12,431 nucleotides of DNA from Clostridia bacterium (GCA_003246805.1 QKDG01000113.1:1-12431); one strand, 5' to 3'. Shown: positions 5,321 through 11,940, counted from the first letter of the stretch. Translations and numbers: made by a program. Notes: generated from the letters alone by a model not told the origin.

Positions 5321-5758
5321 TTATCGGAAAAAGAAATAAATAAGGCCATATATAACTGAGGCTGTTATGCCATACAATATAACTGGGCCGGCGATAATAA
5401 ATATTTTTGCCCCTACTCCTAAAATATAGCCTTCACTTTTAAACTCAATAGCAGGCGAGACAACTGCATTCGCAAATCCTGTTATAGGCACAAGGGTTCC
5501 TGCGCCGCCATGCTTTGCGATTTTCTCATAAAGCTTTAAGCCTGTCAGCAATGCAGAAAGGAATACAAGGGTAATTGAAGTTAATGTAGCCGAATCTTTT
5601 TCGCTCATACCCATATTCTTATACCATGTAAGCAATATTTGCCCCAAACAGCATATAAGCCCGCCTATAACAAATGCCTTAGGTATATCTATCCAGCTTT
5701 TTGAATTTGGGGATGCTTTTTTCACCATTTTAGAATATTGTTCGTTGCTGATATTCAT
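5321..5758 (-). CDS. spoVAC: Stage V sporulation protein AC (solitary)
   Basis: A 145-residue integral membrane protein of the SpoVAC/SpoVAEb family. About four hydrophobic segments are seen (about 27-46, 58-74, 90-102, 112-143). Family landmarks are KAFVIGGLICCLGQ (27-40), LLTGLKLYEKIAKHGGAGT and PITGFANAVVSPAIEFKSEG. SpoVA proteins form the inner-membrane channel that moves dipicolinate-calcium into the forespore and releases it at germination. SpoVAC itself behaves as a mechanosensitive channel. The length suits SpoVAC better than the shorter SpoVAEb paralogue. Its usual partners spoVAD and spoVAE are absent: a convergent gene lies 18 bp downstream and a divergent gene upstream. AGGAAGT (5771-5765) is the ribosome binding site. 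A clean sigma-G promoter was not found. Confidence 0.88.
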   Translation of the reverse strand: MNISNEQYSKMVKKASPNSKSWIDIPKAFVIGGLICCLGQILLTWYKNMGMSEKDSATLTSITLVFLSALLTGLKLYEKIAKHGGAGTLVPITGFANAVVSPAIEFKSEGYILGVGAKIFIIAGPVILYGITASVIYGLIYFFFR

Positions 5759-5840
5759 AATAACACTTCCTAAATAAAATATACTATATTTTTATCCAAA
5801 AGCGAAGAATAATACATTTAAGAGTTAAAAAAGCTTTAAT

Positions 5841-5889
5841 AAATATACAAATAGTAATATTTATATAAAATATACAATTATTAATATTT
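5841..5889. repeat. 22-bp tandem direct repeat upstream of the amidohydrolase
   Basis: 5841-5862 and 5868-5889 agree at 20 of 22 positions, starting AAATATACAA and ending TAATATTT, offset by 27 bp. The second unit ends 8 bp before the -35 box at 5898. AT-rich, but the match is longer than neighbouring sequence would lead one to expect. It may be a pair of regulator sites for the 5989 gene or the divergent spoVAC. Confidence 0.5.
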
Positions 5890-5897
5890 TAAGTTGC

Positions 5898-5926
5898 TTG
5901 ACAAATAGTTTTGTAAGGTTTACAAT
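5898..5926 (+). promoter_or_regulatory. Sigma-A promoter of the amidohydrolase gene
   Basis: TTGACA (5898-5903), a consensus -35, is 17 bp from TACAAT (5921-5926). Predicted transcription start is near 5933, immediately before the leader hairpin at 5938-5966. Confidence 0.8.
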
Positions 5927-5937
5927 ATAAACATATA

Positions 5938-5966
5938 AACAGTAACAGGCAACTGTTGCTGTTTTT
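5938..5966 (+). promoter_or_regulatory. Leader hairpin with U-tract (attenuator-like)
   Basis: Arms AACAGTAACAG (5938-5948) and CTGTTGCTGTT (5953-5963), with one G-U pair, flank the tetraloop GCAA, a GNRA loop. A run of T (5962-5966) follows. It lies between the promoter and the ribosome binding site AAGGAG (5975-5980), so it is inside the leader and begins about 5 nt from the predicted 5' end. It has the form of an intrinsic terminator. Directly after it, TTAACGCGTTAA (5965-5976) is a 12-bp palindrome overlapping the ribosome binding site. It may be an attenuator or a 5'-end stabilising stem. Confidence 0.6.
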
Positions 5967-5988
5967 AACGCGTTAAGGAGATAATAGG

Positions 5989-6792
5989 ATGAATGACATT
6001 CCCGAGTATGAAATAATTGATGCTCACGCACATATTTTCCCGAGCAAGATTGCACAAAAGGCCTCAGTAACAATAGGAGAATTCTACGACACAGAGATGA
6101 AGTATACTGGCGACAGTGAAACCATATTAAAAAGTGGTGGGGAAATAGGTGTCAGCAAGTATCTGGTATGTTCAACAGCTACTGTACCACAGCAAACCTC
6201 AAATATAAACAGTTTTATAATAGATGAATGCAATAAGCATCCTGAGTTTATAGGGTTTGGCACCTTGCATCCTGAAACAGAAAATATGGAGGCTGAGATA
6301 GAAAAAATAATTGCAGGCGGATTAAAAGGGGTTAAGATACACCCTGATTTCCAAAAATTCAATATTGATGATGAAAAAGTATTCAGTATTTATGAGCTTT
6401 GTGAGGGAAGGCTGCCTGTTCTTGTTCATATGGGTGATGACAGATACGAATTCAGCAGGCCTCACAGGCTTTTAAATGTTATAAAGGTCTTCCCTGAACT
6501 TAAAGTTATAGCAGCACATTTTGGTGGATATCAATGCTGGGATGAGGCTATTGAATGCCTGACGGACAAAGAAAATATATATTTTGATACAAGCAGCACA
6601 CTTGGCTTCATTCCGCTTGAAAAAGCAAAGGAAATATCAAGGCATTTCGATACCGATAAACTTATGTTTGGCACTGACTTCCCCATGTGGGACCACAAGG
6701 AAGAGCTTGAAAGATTTTTATCGCTGGGATATTCAAGTGAGGATAATAAAAAAATACTATCAGGTAACTTTAAAAAAATATTCAATATATAA
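5989..6792 (+). CDS. Amidohydrolase-2 family metal-dependent hydrolase
   Basis: A 267-residue TIM-barrel hydrolase of the amidohydrolase-2 family (COG2159-like, related to ACMSD decarboxylases). Metal and catalytic residues expected in the family are visible: DAHAH gives H13 and H15, KIHPDF gives K116/H118, VHMGD gives H147, AAHFGG gives H177, and GTDFP gives D230. The protein looks complete and intact. The substrate is not predictable: relatives include decarboxylases, lactonases and hydrolases. It is monocistronic, with a strong promoter (5898-5926), an attenuator-like leader (5938-5966), and a tandem repeat upstream. The duplicated terminator begins 4 bp after the stop. It is not a TatD nuclease. 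Confidence 0.85.
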   Translation: MNDIPEYEIIDAHAHIFPSKIAQKASVTIGEFYDTEMKYTGDSETILKSGGEIGVSKYLVCSTATVPQQTSNINSFIIDECNKHPEFIGFGTLHPETENMEAEIEKIIAGGLKGVKIHPDFQKFNIDDEKVFSIYELCEGRLPVLVHMGDDRYEFSRPHRLLNVIKVFPELKVIAAHFGGYQCWDEAIECLTDKENIYFDTSSTLGFIPLEKAKEISRHFDTDKLMFGTDFPMWDHKEELERFLSLGYSSEDNKKILSGNFKKIFNI

Positions 6793-6795
6793 AAC

Positions 6796-6821
6796 AACGG
6801 GAACATTAATATGTTCCCGTT
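6796..6821. terminator. Terminator hairpin, left duplicate (copy 3 target)
   Basis: Arms AACGGGAACAT and ATGTTCCCGTT flank the loop TAAT, giving a perfect 11-bp stem 3 bp beyond the amidohydrolase stop. On the plus strand the expected U-tract is missing because the element starts at about 6822. On the minus strand it is followed by GTTTTATA, so it still can end the pfk transcript distally. A direct copy is at 6942-6966. Confidence 0.85.
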
Positions 6822-6941
6822 AGAGTATCTAAAAACTATGATTTTTGATGCGAAGGGGTGTGGGGGCGACCGCAAAGCCCCCACAAAATACGCAATCTAA
6901 TTTGTAATAAAATTGTAGAAAAGGACTTTTTCTACAAGCTG
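6822..6941 (+). mobile_element. 120-bp MITE-like element, copy 3
   Basis: The third copy, in the same orientation as copy 2 and about 87% similar by eye, with one inserted A near 6888. It lacks the initial C of the other copies, or has T instead, so the left boundary is uncertain by 1 bp. The right end is the complement of CAGCTTGTAGAAAAA, as in the other two. The central 40 bp (GATGCGAAGGGG ... AAGCCCCC) is nearly identical to copy 2, while the AT-rich segment after it has diverged most. It lies between two copies of a terminator hairpin. The short open frame crossing it is not a gene. Confidence 0.83.
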
Positions 6942-6968
6942 ACGGGAACATTAATATGTTCCCGTTTT
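6942..6968. terminator. Terminator hairpin, right duplicate (copy 3 target)
   Basis: Identical over 25 bp to 6797-6821. This copy keeps the plus-strand U-tract (TTTT, 6965-6968, then TTATTTTATT within the next 12 bp), so it completes termination of the amidohydrolase transcript after the element has been transcribed. For the minus-strand pfk gene, whose stop is 9 bp away, it is the first hairpin but is followed by CAGCTTG, the element end, instead of U. Confidence 0.83.
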
Positions 6969-6977
6969 ATTATTTTA

Positions 6978-8060
6978 TTAATCCCCAAATGCAGTGCCTA
7001 TATTACGTGCTGTCTGAACAAGCTGATGGTCAGGTGTGATTAGTTTTGTTTTCCCCGCTATTTCAGCAAGTGGGTTTTCAGATACTATTTTATTAATCAT
7101 AGCAACACCAACGCCGTATTTTTCCTGCTCAATCAGCTTTGCGGCATGGCATCCAAATTTTGTGGCAAGAACTCTGTCGTAAGCAGATGGGCTCCCACCC
7201 CGTAGCATATGCCCAGGAACAACAACCCTTGTATCAATGCCTGTCTCTGACATTATTATTGAAGCGATACGGTTTGTTGCAGTTGTTTCGCCAGCTTCGA
7301 GGCGTTTCTTTAAACGGTCCTTTTTTTTCATCTTCGCTTCCTCAACATCAAAAGCACCCTCAGCAACAGCGATAATAGAAAACGACTTTCCTGAATCTGC
7401 TCTTTTAACAGCTGCTTCTACAATCTTGTTACCATCAAAAGGAATTTCAGGAATTATGACTATGTCTGCTCCACCTGCTATTCCGGAATATAATGTCAGC
7501 CAGCCTGCCTTGTTGCCCATAATTTCAACAACCATTATTCTGCTATGGCTGTGAGCAGTTGTATGCAAACGGTCGATAACCTCTGTTGCGATATCAACAG
7601 CGGTATGAAATCCAAAGGTAACATCTGTGCCCCAAATATCATTGTCGATAGTTTTTGGCAAGCCGATTATGTTTAGCCCCTCCTGCGATAAAAGGTTGGC
7701 AGTTTTGTGAGTTCCGTTTCCCCCAAGGGTAAGCAGGCAGTCAAGCTTCAGCTTTTTATAGGTGTCCTTCATGCTTTTTACCTTGTCAACATTATCATCG
7801 CCTATTACCTGCATAAGCTTAAAAGGGGTTCTCTTTGTGCCGAAGATAGTTCCACCTTGTGTGAGAATTCCTGAAAAATCGTTCGGCTGCATTATTGTTG
7901 ACTGATTATTGATAAGGCCAGAAAAGCCATCCTGTATCCCAACAATTTCGATATTATCATTGCCAAAGGTTTCATAACAAGCTTTAGCAACACCCCTGAT
8001 AGTAGCGTTAAGCCCCGGGCAATCGCCACCAGCAGTCAGAATACCAATACGTTTTTTCAT
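6978..8060 (-). CDS. pfkA: 6-phosphofructokinase (mixed-type, group III-like)
   Basis: A 360-residue phosphofructokinase of glycolysis (fructose 6-phosphate to fructose 1,6-bisphosphate). The N-terminal GILTAGGDCPGLNATIRG (6-23) is the family signature. The phosphoryl-donor loop is GGNGT (113-117), where Escherichia coli PfkA has GGDGS. The catalytic loop is PKTIDND (135-141), with base D139. The Gly at the fourth position of GGNGT favours ATP, whereas the Lys of PKTIDND is typical of pyrophosphate enzymes. This mixture is characteristic of the group III ('mixed substrate') PFKs, so donor use is not certain. It is longer than E. coli PfkA (320 aa), as usual for this group. AAGGAAGTG precedes the ATG. 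It lies 20 nt downstream of the hemolysin III-like gene and is probably in one transcript with it. Confidence 0.92.
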   Translation of the reverse strand: MKKRIGILTAGGDCPGLNATIRGVAKACYETFGNDNIEIVGIQDGFSGLINNQSTIMQPNDFSGILTQGGTIFGTKRTPFKLMQVIGDDNVDKVKSMKDTYKKLKLDCLLTLGGNGTHKTANLLSQEGLNIIGLPKTIDNDIWGTDVTFGFHTAVDIATEVIDRLHTTAHSHSRIMVVEIMGNKAGWLTLYSGIAGGADIVIIPEIPFDGNKIVEAAVKRADSGKSFSIIAVAEGAFDVEEAKMKKKDRLKKRLEAGETTATNRIASIIMSETGIDTRVVVPGHMLRGGSPSAYDRVLATKFGCHAAKLIEQEKYGVGVAMINKIVSENPLAEIAGKTKLITPDHQLVQTARNIGTAFGD

Positions 8061-8080
8061 ATCTTACACTTCCTTTTAAG

Positions 8081-8728
8081 CTAATTTGGAACTATCGCTA
8101 TAAATATTGAAAAATAATGAAATATGCTGCCCCCAATAACAAACAAATGCCATATAGAATGCATATACTTAATCTTTTTAAGGCCATAAAAAATTGCACC
8201 GATAGAATAAAAGGCGCCACCGACAAGAAGAAATATCAGTGACAAAGCGGGTAAAGTTTCAATCATTGGCTTTATTGCAAATACTATTGCCCAACCCATA
8301 GCAAAATAGCATATCATTGAAAATTTGCTGAATTTTTCAAGATTAATTGAATTAAGAACAACGCCAAGAACACAAAATCCCCAGATAACCCCGAACAAGG
8401 CCCAGCCAAGAGCACCCCTTAAAGTTACAAGAGTATACGGGGTATACGTGCCTGCTATTAAAATGAATATAGTATTATGGTCAAGTATTCTGAAAAATCT
8501 TTTGGCAGTAATATTTGTAATAGCATGATATAGTGTTGACATAGTGTACAAAATAATCAGAGAAGCACCATAAACAGAAGCACTGACAACACCCCATGCA
8601 TCTGAATAAAAAGCTGAAAATACAATGAGGACAGTAGCACCAGCGATTGAAAGACCAGCTCCGGCACCGTGAGAGACGGAATTAAAAATTTCTTCGCCTA
8701 AGGAATATCGTTTTTTTGTCTGCGTCAT
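8081..8728 (-). CDS. Hemolysin III / PAQR-family membrane protein
   Basis: A 215-residue, seven-helix membrane protein of the hemolysin III (YqfA/TrhA, PAQR) family. The expected metal-site residues are present: SVSHG (H20), STLYH (S64/H68), ILDHNT (D83/H84) and the C-terminal HSIWH...H (H190, H194, H204). PAQR-like proteins are thought to be zinc-dependent hydrolases of membrane lipids; the bacterial role is poorly defined and toxicity should not be assumed. I chose the ATG at 8728, because AAAGGA (8739-8734) lies 5 nt upstream; an ATG 11 codons earlier has no such site and would start in the terminator hairpin. It heads the transcript with pfk. The leader contains a terminator-like hairpin (8743-8783). 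Confidence 0.87.
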   Translation of the reverse strand: MTQTKKRYSLGEEIFNSVSHGAGAGLSIAGATVLIVFSAFYSDAWGVVSASVYGASLIILYTMSTLYHAITNITAKRFFRILDHNTIFILIAGTYTPYTLVTLRGALGWALFGVIWGFCVLGVVLNSINLEKFSKFSMICYFAMGWAIVFAIKPMIETLPALSLIFLLVGGAFYSIGAIFYGLKKIKYMHSIWHLFVIGGSIFHYFSIFIAIVPN

Positions 8729-8742
8729 ACAAATCCTTTCGC

Positions 8743-8783
8743 AAAAAATCAAGCAAAACATTGGAAAATAAATGTTTTGCTTG
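8743..8783 (-). terminator. Terminator/leader hairpin before hlyIII-pfk
   Basis: Perfect 13-bp stem CAAGCAAAACATT / AATGTTTTGCTTG with an 8-nt loop (8750-8783), then ATTTTTT on the minus strand (8749-8743). It can terminate the GGDEF-EAL transcript, whose stop is at 8827. However, it also lies downstream of the promoter at 8795-8823 and only 3 nt upstream of the hlyIII ribosome binding site, so every hlyIII-pfk transcript must pass through it. Confidence 0.85.
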
Positions 8784-8794
8784 TGCTTTATTTA

Positions 8795-8823
8795 ATATTA
8801 GCAGAAAACCCGAGAAAATTCAA
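8795..8823 (-). promoter_or_regulatory. Promoter of hlyIII-pfk
   Basis: On the minus strand, TTGAAT (8823-8818) and TAATAT (8800-8795) are separated by 17 bp, with TGC before the -10 (extended -10). The -35 starts 4 bp after the stop of the upstream gene. Predicted start is near 8788, 5 nt before the hairpin. Confidence 0.65.
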
Positions 8824-8826
8824 GGA

Positions 8827-11058
8827 CTATAACGTTATTTTTAGAGCATTTCTAAAATAAGTTTCAAATTCACTTTGTGGCATAGGTCTTCCAAAATAAT
8901 AACCCTGAGCGTGATTACACCCTGATTTTCTAAGAATAACTGCCTGGCTTTCGGTTTCGATGCCCTCAGCCAAAATCTCTATCTGTTTTGATTTGCAAAT
9001 ATTTATAACAGAAGAAACAATTTGCCTTGAAACCTCATCTGTTTCAAGATTCATAATAAACGACCTGTCAAGCTTCAGCAACGAAATAGGCAAAACCTGA
9101 ATGTAGCTGAGTGAGGAATATCCTGTTCCAAAATCGTCCATCGAAACTTTGATTCCAATCTGATTAAGCTCCTTCATTTGCCTTATAGCGTGGTCAATGT
9201 CTTTTAGTGCAAGGCTTTCTGTAAGCTCAACCTCAAGCAGCTCGGGAGAAATTCCGGTAGCATCAAGAGCGTCCTGTATAGTTTTTAAAATATTCGTCTG
9301 ATAAAAATCGACAGAAGACAGATTAATAGAAATACTGATAGGTGGCAGCCCGCTTTCCTGCCATAGCTTAGTCTGCCTGCAAGCCTCATTTATTACAAAC
9401 TCACTTATTCTTGTGATAAGGTTTGAGCTTTCAGCGACAGGGATGAAAGAATTTGGTGGGATAATAGTTCCGTCAGCCTTTATCCAGCGGATAAGGGCCT
9501 CACACCCGATTACTTCATTTGTAATAAGATTTATTTTAGGTTGGTAATAAAGAACCAGTTCATTTTTGATTATGGCATTTTCAAGCTCTTTTTCAAGCGT
9601 AGATTTCTGAATTATTTTGTCGTGCGCAAAATTATCATATCTGACAATATTAGAACGTGGAAGTTCGCCAAGCCTTAGTGCGAATTCAGCATGCTCTAGC
9701 ACCTGCGAAAATTCTTTGCCATCCTCAGGGAGTTTGCAGTAACCTGCTGATGCCGTAATCGTTTGTGTTGAAAAAATACCCGTCGAAAGCTCAAACAAGG
9801 CGGACTGAATTTTCTTGACAAGAGTAACAGGGTACGTGTCATCCCCGGTATTTCTGATAAGAATAGCAAAATTGTCACTGCCTATTCTCGCACAAAACCC
9901 GCCGGAAGCTAAATTTTTAAGTATAGTTAAAGCAATGTCATGCAGAAGGTAGTTGCCATTCTGATATCCGCAGGTGTCATTTATTATGTGAAATTTATCA
10001 ACATCTAAAATAATCAGCCAATACGAAAAACCAAGTTCCTTTGAACAGCTGTAAGTCTCCTGCCCGAGCATCATAAAACGGTTTCTGTTATAAATCTGAG
10101 TAACTTCATCAATATAAGCCATCTTCTCAATCAGGGTATCTTTTTCCTTGTCCTTAGAAATATCAATGAGAGAACCACCGACAACAGGTAAATCAAGCCC
10201 AAAAGATTCAGACAGGCGGAATCTGTAATTAAACCATCGATAACCCTCATCAAGGCATTTTATCCGCAAATCAATGCTGACAATCTTGTTGAATTCGTCA
10301 ATAGTTGCATCCTGCATATTCTGTGTATAAATATGCACGAGAGAAACATCCTTAGGGTGAACAATCTCCTCAAATTCACTCATTAAAATCTCTTGTGATG
10401 AAAATCCGAAAAGCTTTTGCAGATTAGCTGAAATAAAGCATTTGTCAGAATCAAGGAATCTTAGAAACAGCCCGATTTCGGATAGTTCAAGAGCAATATC
10501 GAGCTTTTTCTCAGATTCAGTCAGCTTGTTCTCCATGTCTAAAATCTGCGTGTAGTCGATACCAATAGAAAGATATACAGGCTGCTTGCCCTCCTGAATT
10601 ACAGTTGTCTTCCATATTACTGAAAGGCAGGAGCCGTCAGAACACTTAATTGTGATATCCCTGTTATCAAGAATAGTTGCAATGTCTTTATGATTATCAT
10701 AATCTAGCAAAAATACCGATTTGATATTCTTTGCTTTTTTTAAAAAATCAGGGGGGTATTGAGTCTTTTTAAGAAAGCAGTCATTATAATTAAAAACGCG
10801 TAAATCCTTTGACCATACAATAATTATAGCGTCAACATCGTCAAGTATGTTATAAAGCATATCGCGTTCGTTCATATAAAATTTATTGAATTTTTTTAGG
10901 CCACGATGTAAAATAGTACCTAATACAAGAAAAGTTATCAATGAATAAATAATTAACAAAGCAATTTTGTTGGAATATAAATTGCTGGCAATATATAAAA
11001 CGGGGACAGAAACTATAAGATAAATAATTATTAAAGCATAAGTCTTGAACGGTTTCAT
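8827..11058 (-). CDS. Membrane PAS-PAS-degenerate GGDEF-EAL protein
   Basis: A 743-residue cyclic-di-GMP signalling protein. Two membrane segments (about 7-28 and 32-50) are followed by a PAS-like domain (about 67-170), a short helix (171-187), a second PAS domain of PAS_3 type (about 188-305), GGDEF (about 312-475) and EAL (about 485-738). The GGDEF signature is degraded: GSDNF at 393-397. The GDxxL Asp is Asn (N369). Hence cyclase activity is unlikely. The EAL domain keeps its metal and catalytic residues: EAL (E520), N579, E611, DDFGTG (641-646), K662, D664, E698 and Q718, so it is predicted to be an active phosphodiesterase, with PAS inputs and perhaps GTP binding by the GGDEF domain as regulators. 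It has GGAGG 7 nt before the ATG and its own consensus promoter. Confidence 0.9.
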   Translation of the reverse strand: MKPFKTYALIIIYLIVSVPVLYIASNLYSNKIALLIIYSLITFLVLGTILHRGLKKFNKFYMNERDMLYNILDDVDAIIIVWSKDLRVFNYNDCFLKKTQYPPDFLKKAKNIKSVFLLDYDNHKDIATILDNRDITIKCSDGSCLSVIWKTTVIQEGKQPVYLSIGIDYTQILDMENKLTESEKKLDIALELSEIGLFLRFLDSDKCFISANLQKLFGFSSQEILMSEFEEIVHPKDVSLVHIYTQNMQDATIDEFNKIVSIDLRIKCLDEGYRWFNYRFRLSESFGLDLPVVGGSLIDISKDKEKDTLIEKMAYIDEVTQIYNRNRFMMLGQETYSCSKELGFSYWLIILDVDKFHIINDTCGYQNGNYLLHDIALTILKNLASGGFCARIGSDNFAILIRNTGDDTYPVTLVKKIQSALFELSTGIFSTQTITASAGYCKLPEDGKEFSQVLEHAEFALRLGELPRSNIVRYDNFAHDKIIQKSTLEKELENAIIKNELVLYYQPKINLITNEVIGCEALIRWIKADGTIIPPNSFIPVAESSNLITRISEFVINEACRQTKLWQESGLPPISISINLSSVDFYQTNILKTIQDALDATGISPELLEVELTESLALKDIDHAIRQMKELNQIGIKVSMDDFGTGYSSLSYIQVLPISLLKLDRSFIMNLETDEVSRQIVSSVINICKSKQIEILAEGIETESQAVILRKSGCNHAQGYYFGRPMPQSEFETYFRNALKITL

Positions 11059-11115
11059 ACAATGTCCTCCGAATTACTATTTTAATGAAAAATATTTATA
11101 AAAATCAGTATTTTT

Positions 11116-11144
11116 AGTATAAACGACATTATACATTTTGTCAA
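11116..11144 (-). promoter_or_regulatory. Promoter of the GGDEF-EAL gene
   Basis: On the minus strand, TTGACA (11144-11139), 17 bp, TATACT (11121-11116), near-perfect sigma-A consensus. Predicted leader is about 50 nt to the ATG at 11058. Confidence 0.82.
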
Positions 11145-11191
11145 TAAATAAAAGATTAAGTTAAATGAAGTGTAATATATATTTTAATTAT

Positions 11192-11208
11192 ATCACAAGT
11201 TCATCACA
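11192..11208 (+). promoter_or_regulatory. Phased direct repeat, possible response-regulator site
   Basis: ATCACA at 11192-11197 and again at 11203-11208 has an exact 11-bp period, the spacing of OmpR/PhoB-type sites. The repeats end 9 bp before a possible -10 TAAAAT (11218-11223), for which no good -35 exists. This is the usual geometry for a promoter activated by a PhoB-class regulator. It suggests autoregulation of the operon that follows. Short motif in an AT-rich region, so tentative. Confidence 0.4.
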
Positions 11209-11271
11209 TTTTTTTGTTAAAATTTATTATAAAAAGCAAATTTCTTCTATTAAATAATGGGAGGGTTAATT

Positions 11272-11940
11272 GTGAATAGAATATTAATCGTAGATGATGA
11301 GAAAAGTATCCGTGAGGCTGTCAAGGAATACGCTGAATTTTCAGGCTTTGAAGTTATACAAGCACAGGACGGTGTTGAAGCTGTTGAAAAGGTAAGGCAC
11401 GCCGATTTTGACATCATTATAATGGACATCATGATGCCAAAGCTAGACGGTTATTCCGCTTGCAAGGAAATAAAGAAGATAAAGGATATTCCTGTAATCA
11501 TGCTTTCGGCAAGGGGGGAGGAATACGACAAGCTATTCGGCTTTGAAATAGGTATTGAGGATTATGTTGTCAAGCCTTTTTCACCTAAGGAGCTGATGGC
11601 GAGAATCACTGCTGTAATAAAGCGATGCAATAAAAGCGCAAATGATGATGTATTCAGATATAAAGGACTTGAGATAAATTTTAAGGGGAGAGAAGTTATA
11701 GTAGATTCAAAAAAAGCGTCTCTTACTCCAAAGGAATACGACCTTTTGTTTTATATGGTTAAGAATATTAATATTGCCTTATCGCGTGAGAAGCTTCTGG
11801 AAGAGGTCTGGGGCTATGATTTTTATGGAGATGACAGAACAGTAGACACACATATAAAAATGCTGAGGAACAATCTGGGAGGTTACAGGGATATGATAGT
11901 CACCCTGAGAGGAATGGGGTATAAGTTTGAAAAAATCTAA
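11272..11940 (+). CDS. OmpR/PhoB-family response regulator
   Basis: A 222-residue two-domain response regulator. The receiver domain (1-115) has the acidic pair D8/D9, phospho-acceptor D52 (IIIMDIMMP), S79 and K101 (VVKPFS). The C-terminal winged-helix DNA-binding domain (about 128-222) shows the LTPKEYDLL, SREKLLEEVWGYDF, DDRTVDTHI and RGMGYKF landmarks. I start it at GTG 11272: GGGAGGG (11259-11265) is its ribosome binding site, whereas the in-frame ATG at 11257 lies on that site and would add five residues before the receiver fold. It overlaps the downstream histidine kinase by 14 nt. The stimulus and targets cannot be read from the sequence. Confidence 0.92.
   Translation: MNRILIVDDEKSIREAVKEYAEFSGFEVIQAQDGVEAVEKVRHADFDIIIMDIMMPKLDGYSACKEIKKIKDIPVIMLSARGEEYDKLFGFEIGIEDYVVKPFSPKELMARITAVIKRCNKSANDDVFRYKGLEINFKGREVIVDSKKASLTPKEYDLLFYMVKNINIALSREKLLEEVWGYDFYGDDRTVDTHIKMLRNNLGGYRDMIVTLRGMGYKFEKI

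Noticed and set aside
5776..5797. Possible sporulation promoter (GGATAAAAAT on the minus strand) and an AAAATATA-C-TATATTTT palindrome before spoVAC
   Set aside because: The box misses the sigma-F/G consensus and spacing, and no matching -35 is present; the palindrome is AT-only apart from its centre and is expected by chance here.
5989..6792. TatD-type nuclease as partner of the radical SAM gene at 336
   Set aside because: Its motifs (DAHAH, KIHPDF, VHMGD, AAHFGG, GTDFP) place it in the amidohydrolase-2 family, and it is 5 kb away.
6858..7043. 61-codon open frame on the plus strand
   Set aside because: It begins in element copy 3 and runs into the pfk gene on the opposite strand; an artefact of the repeat.
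8081..8761. Hemolysin as a virulence factor
   Set aside because: The family name is historical; PAQR-type hemolysin III proteins are widespread in harmless bacteria and the sequence shows only a membrane hydrolase-like fold.
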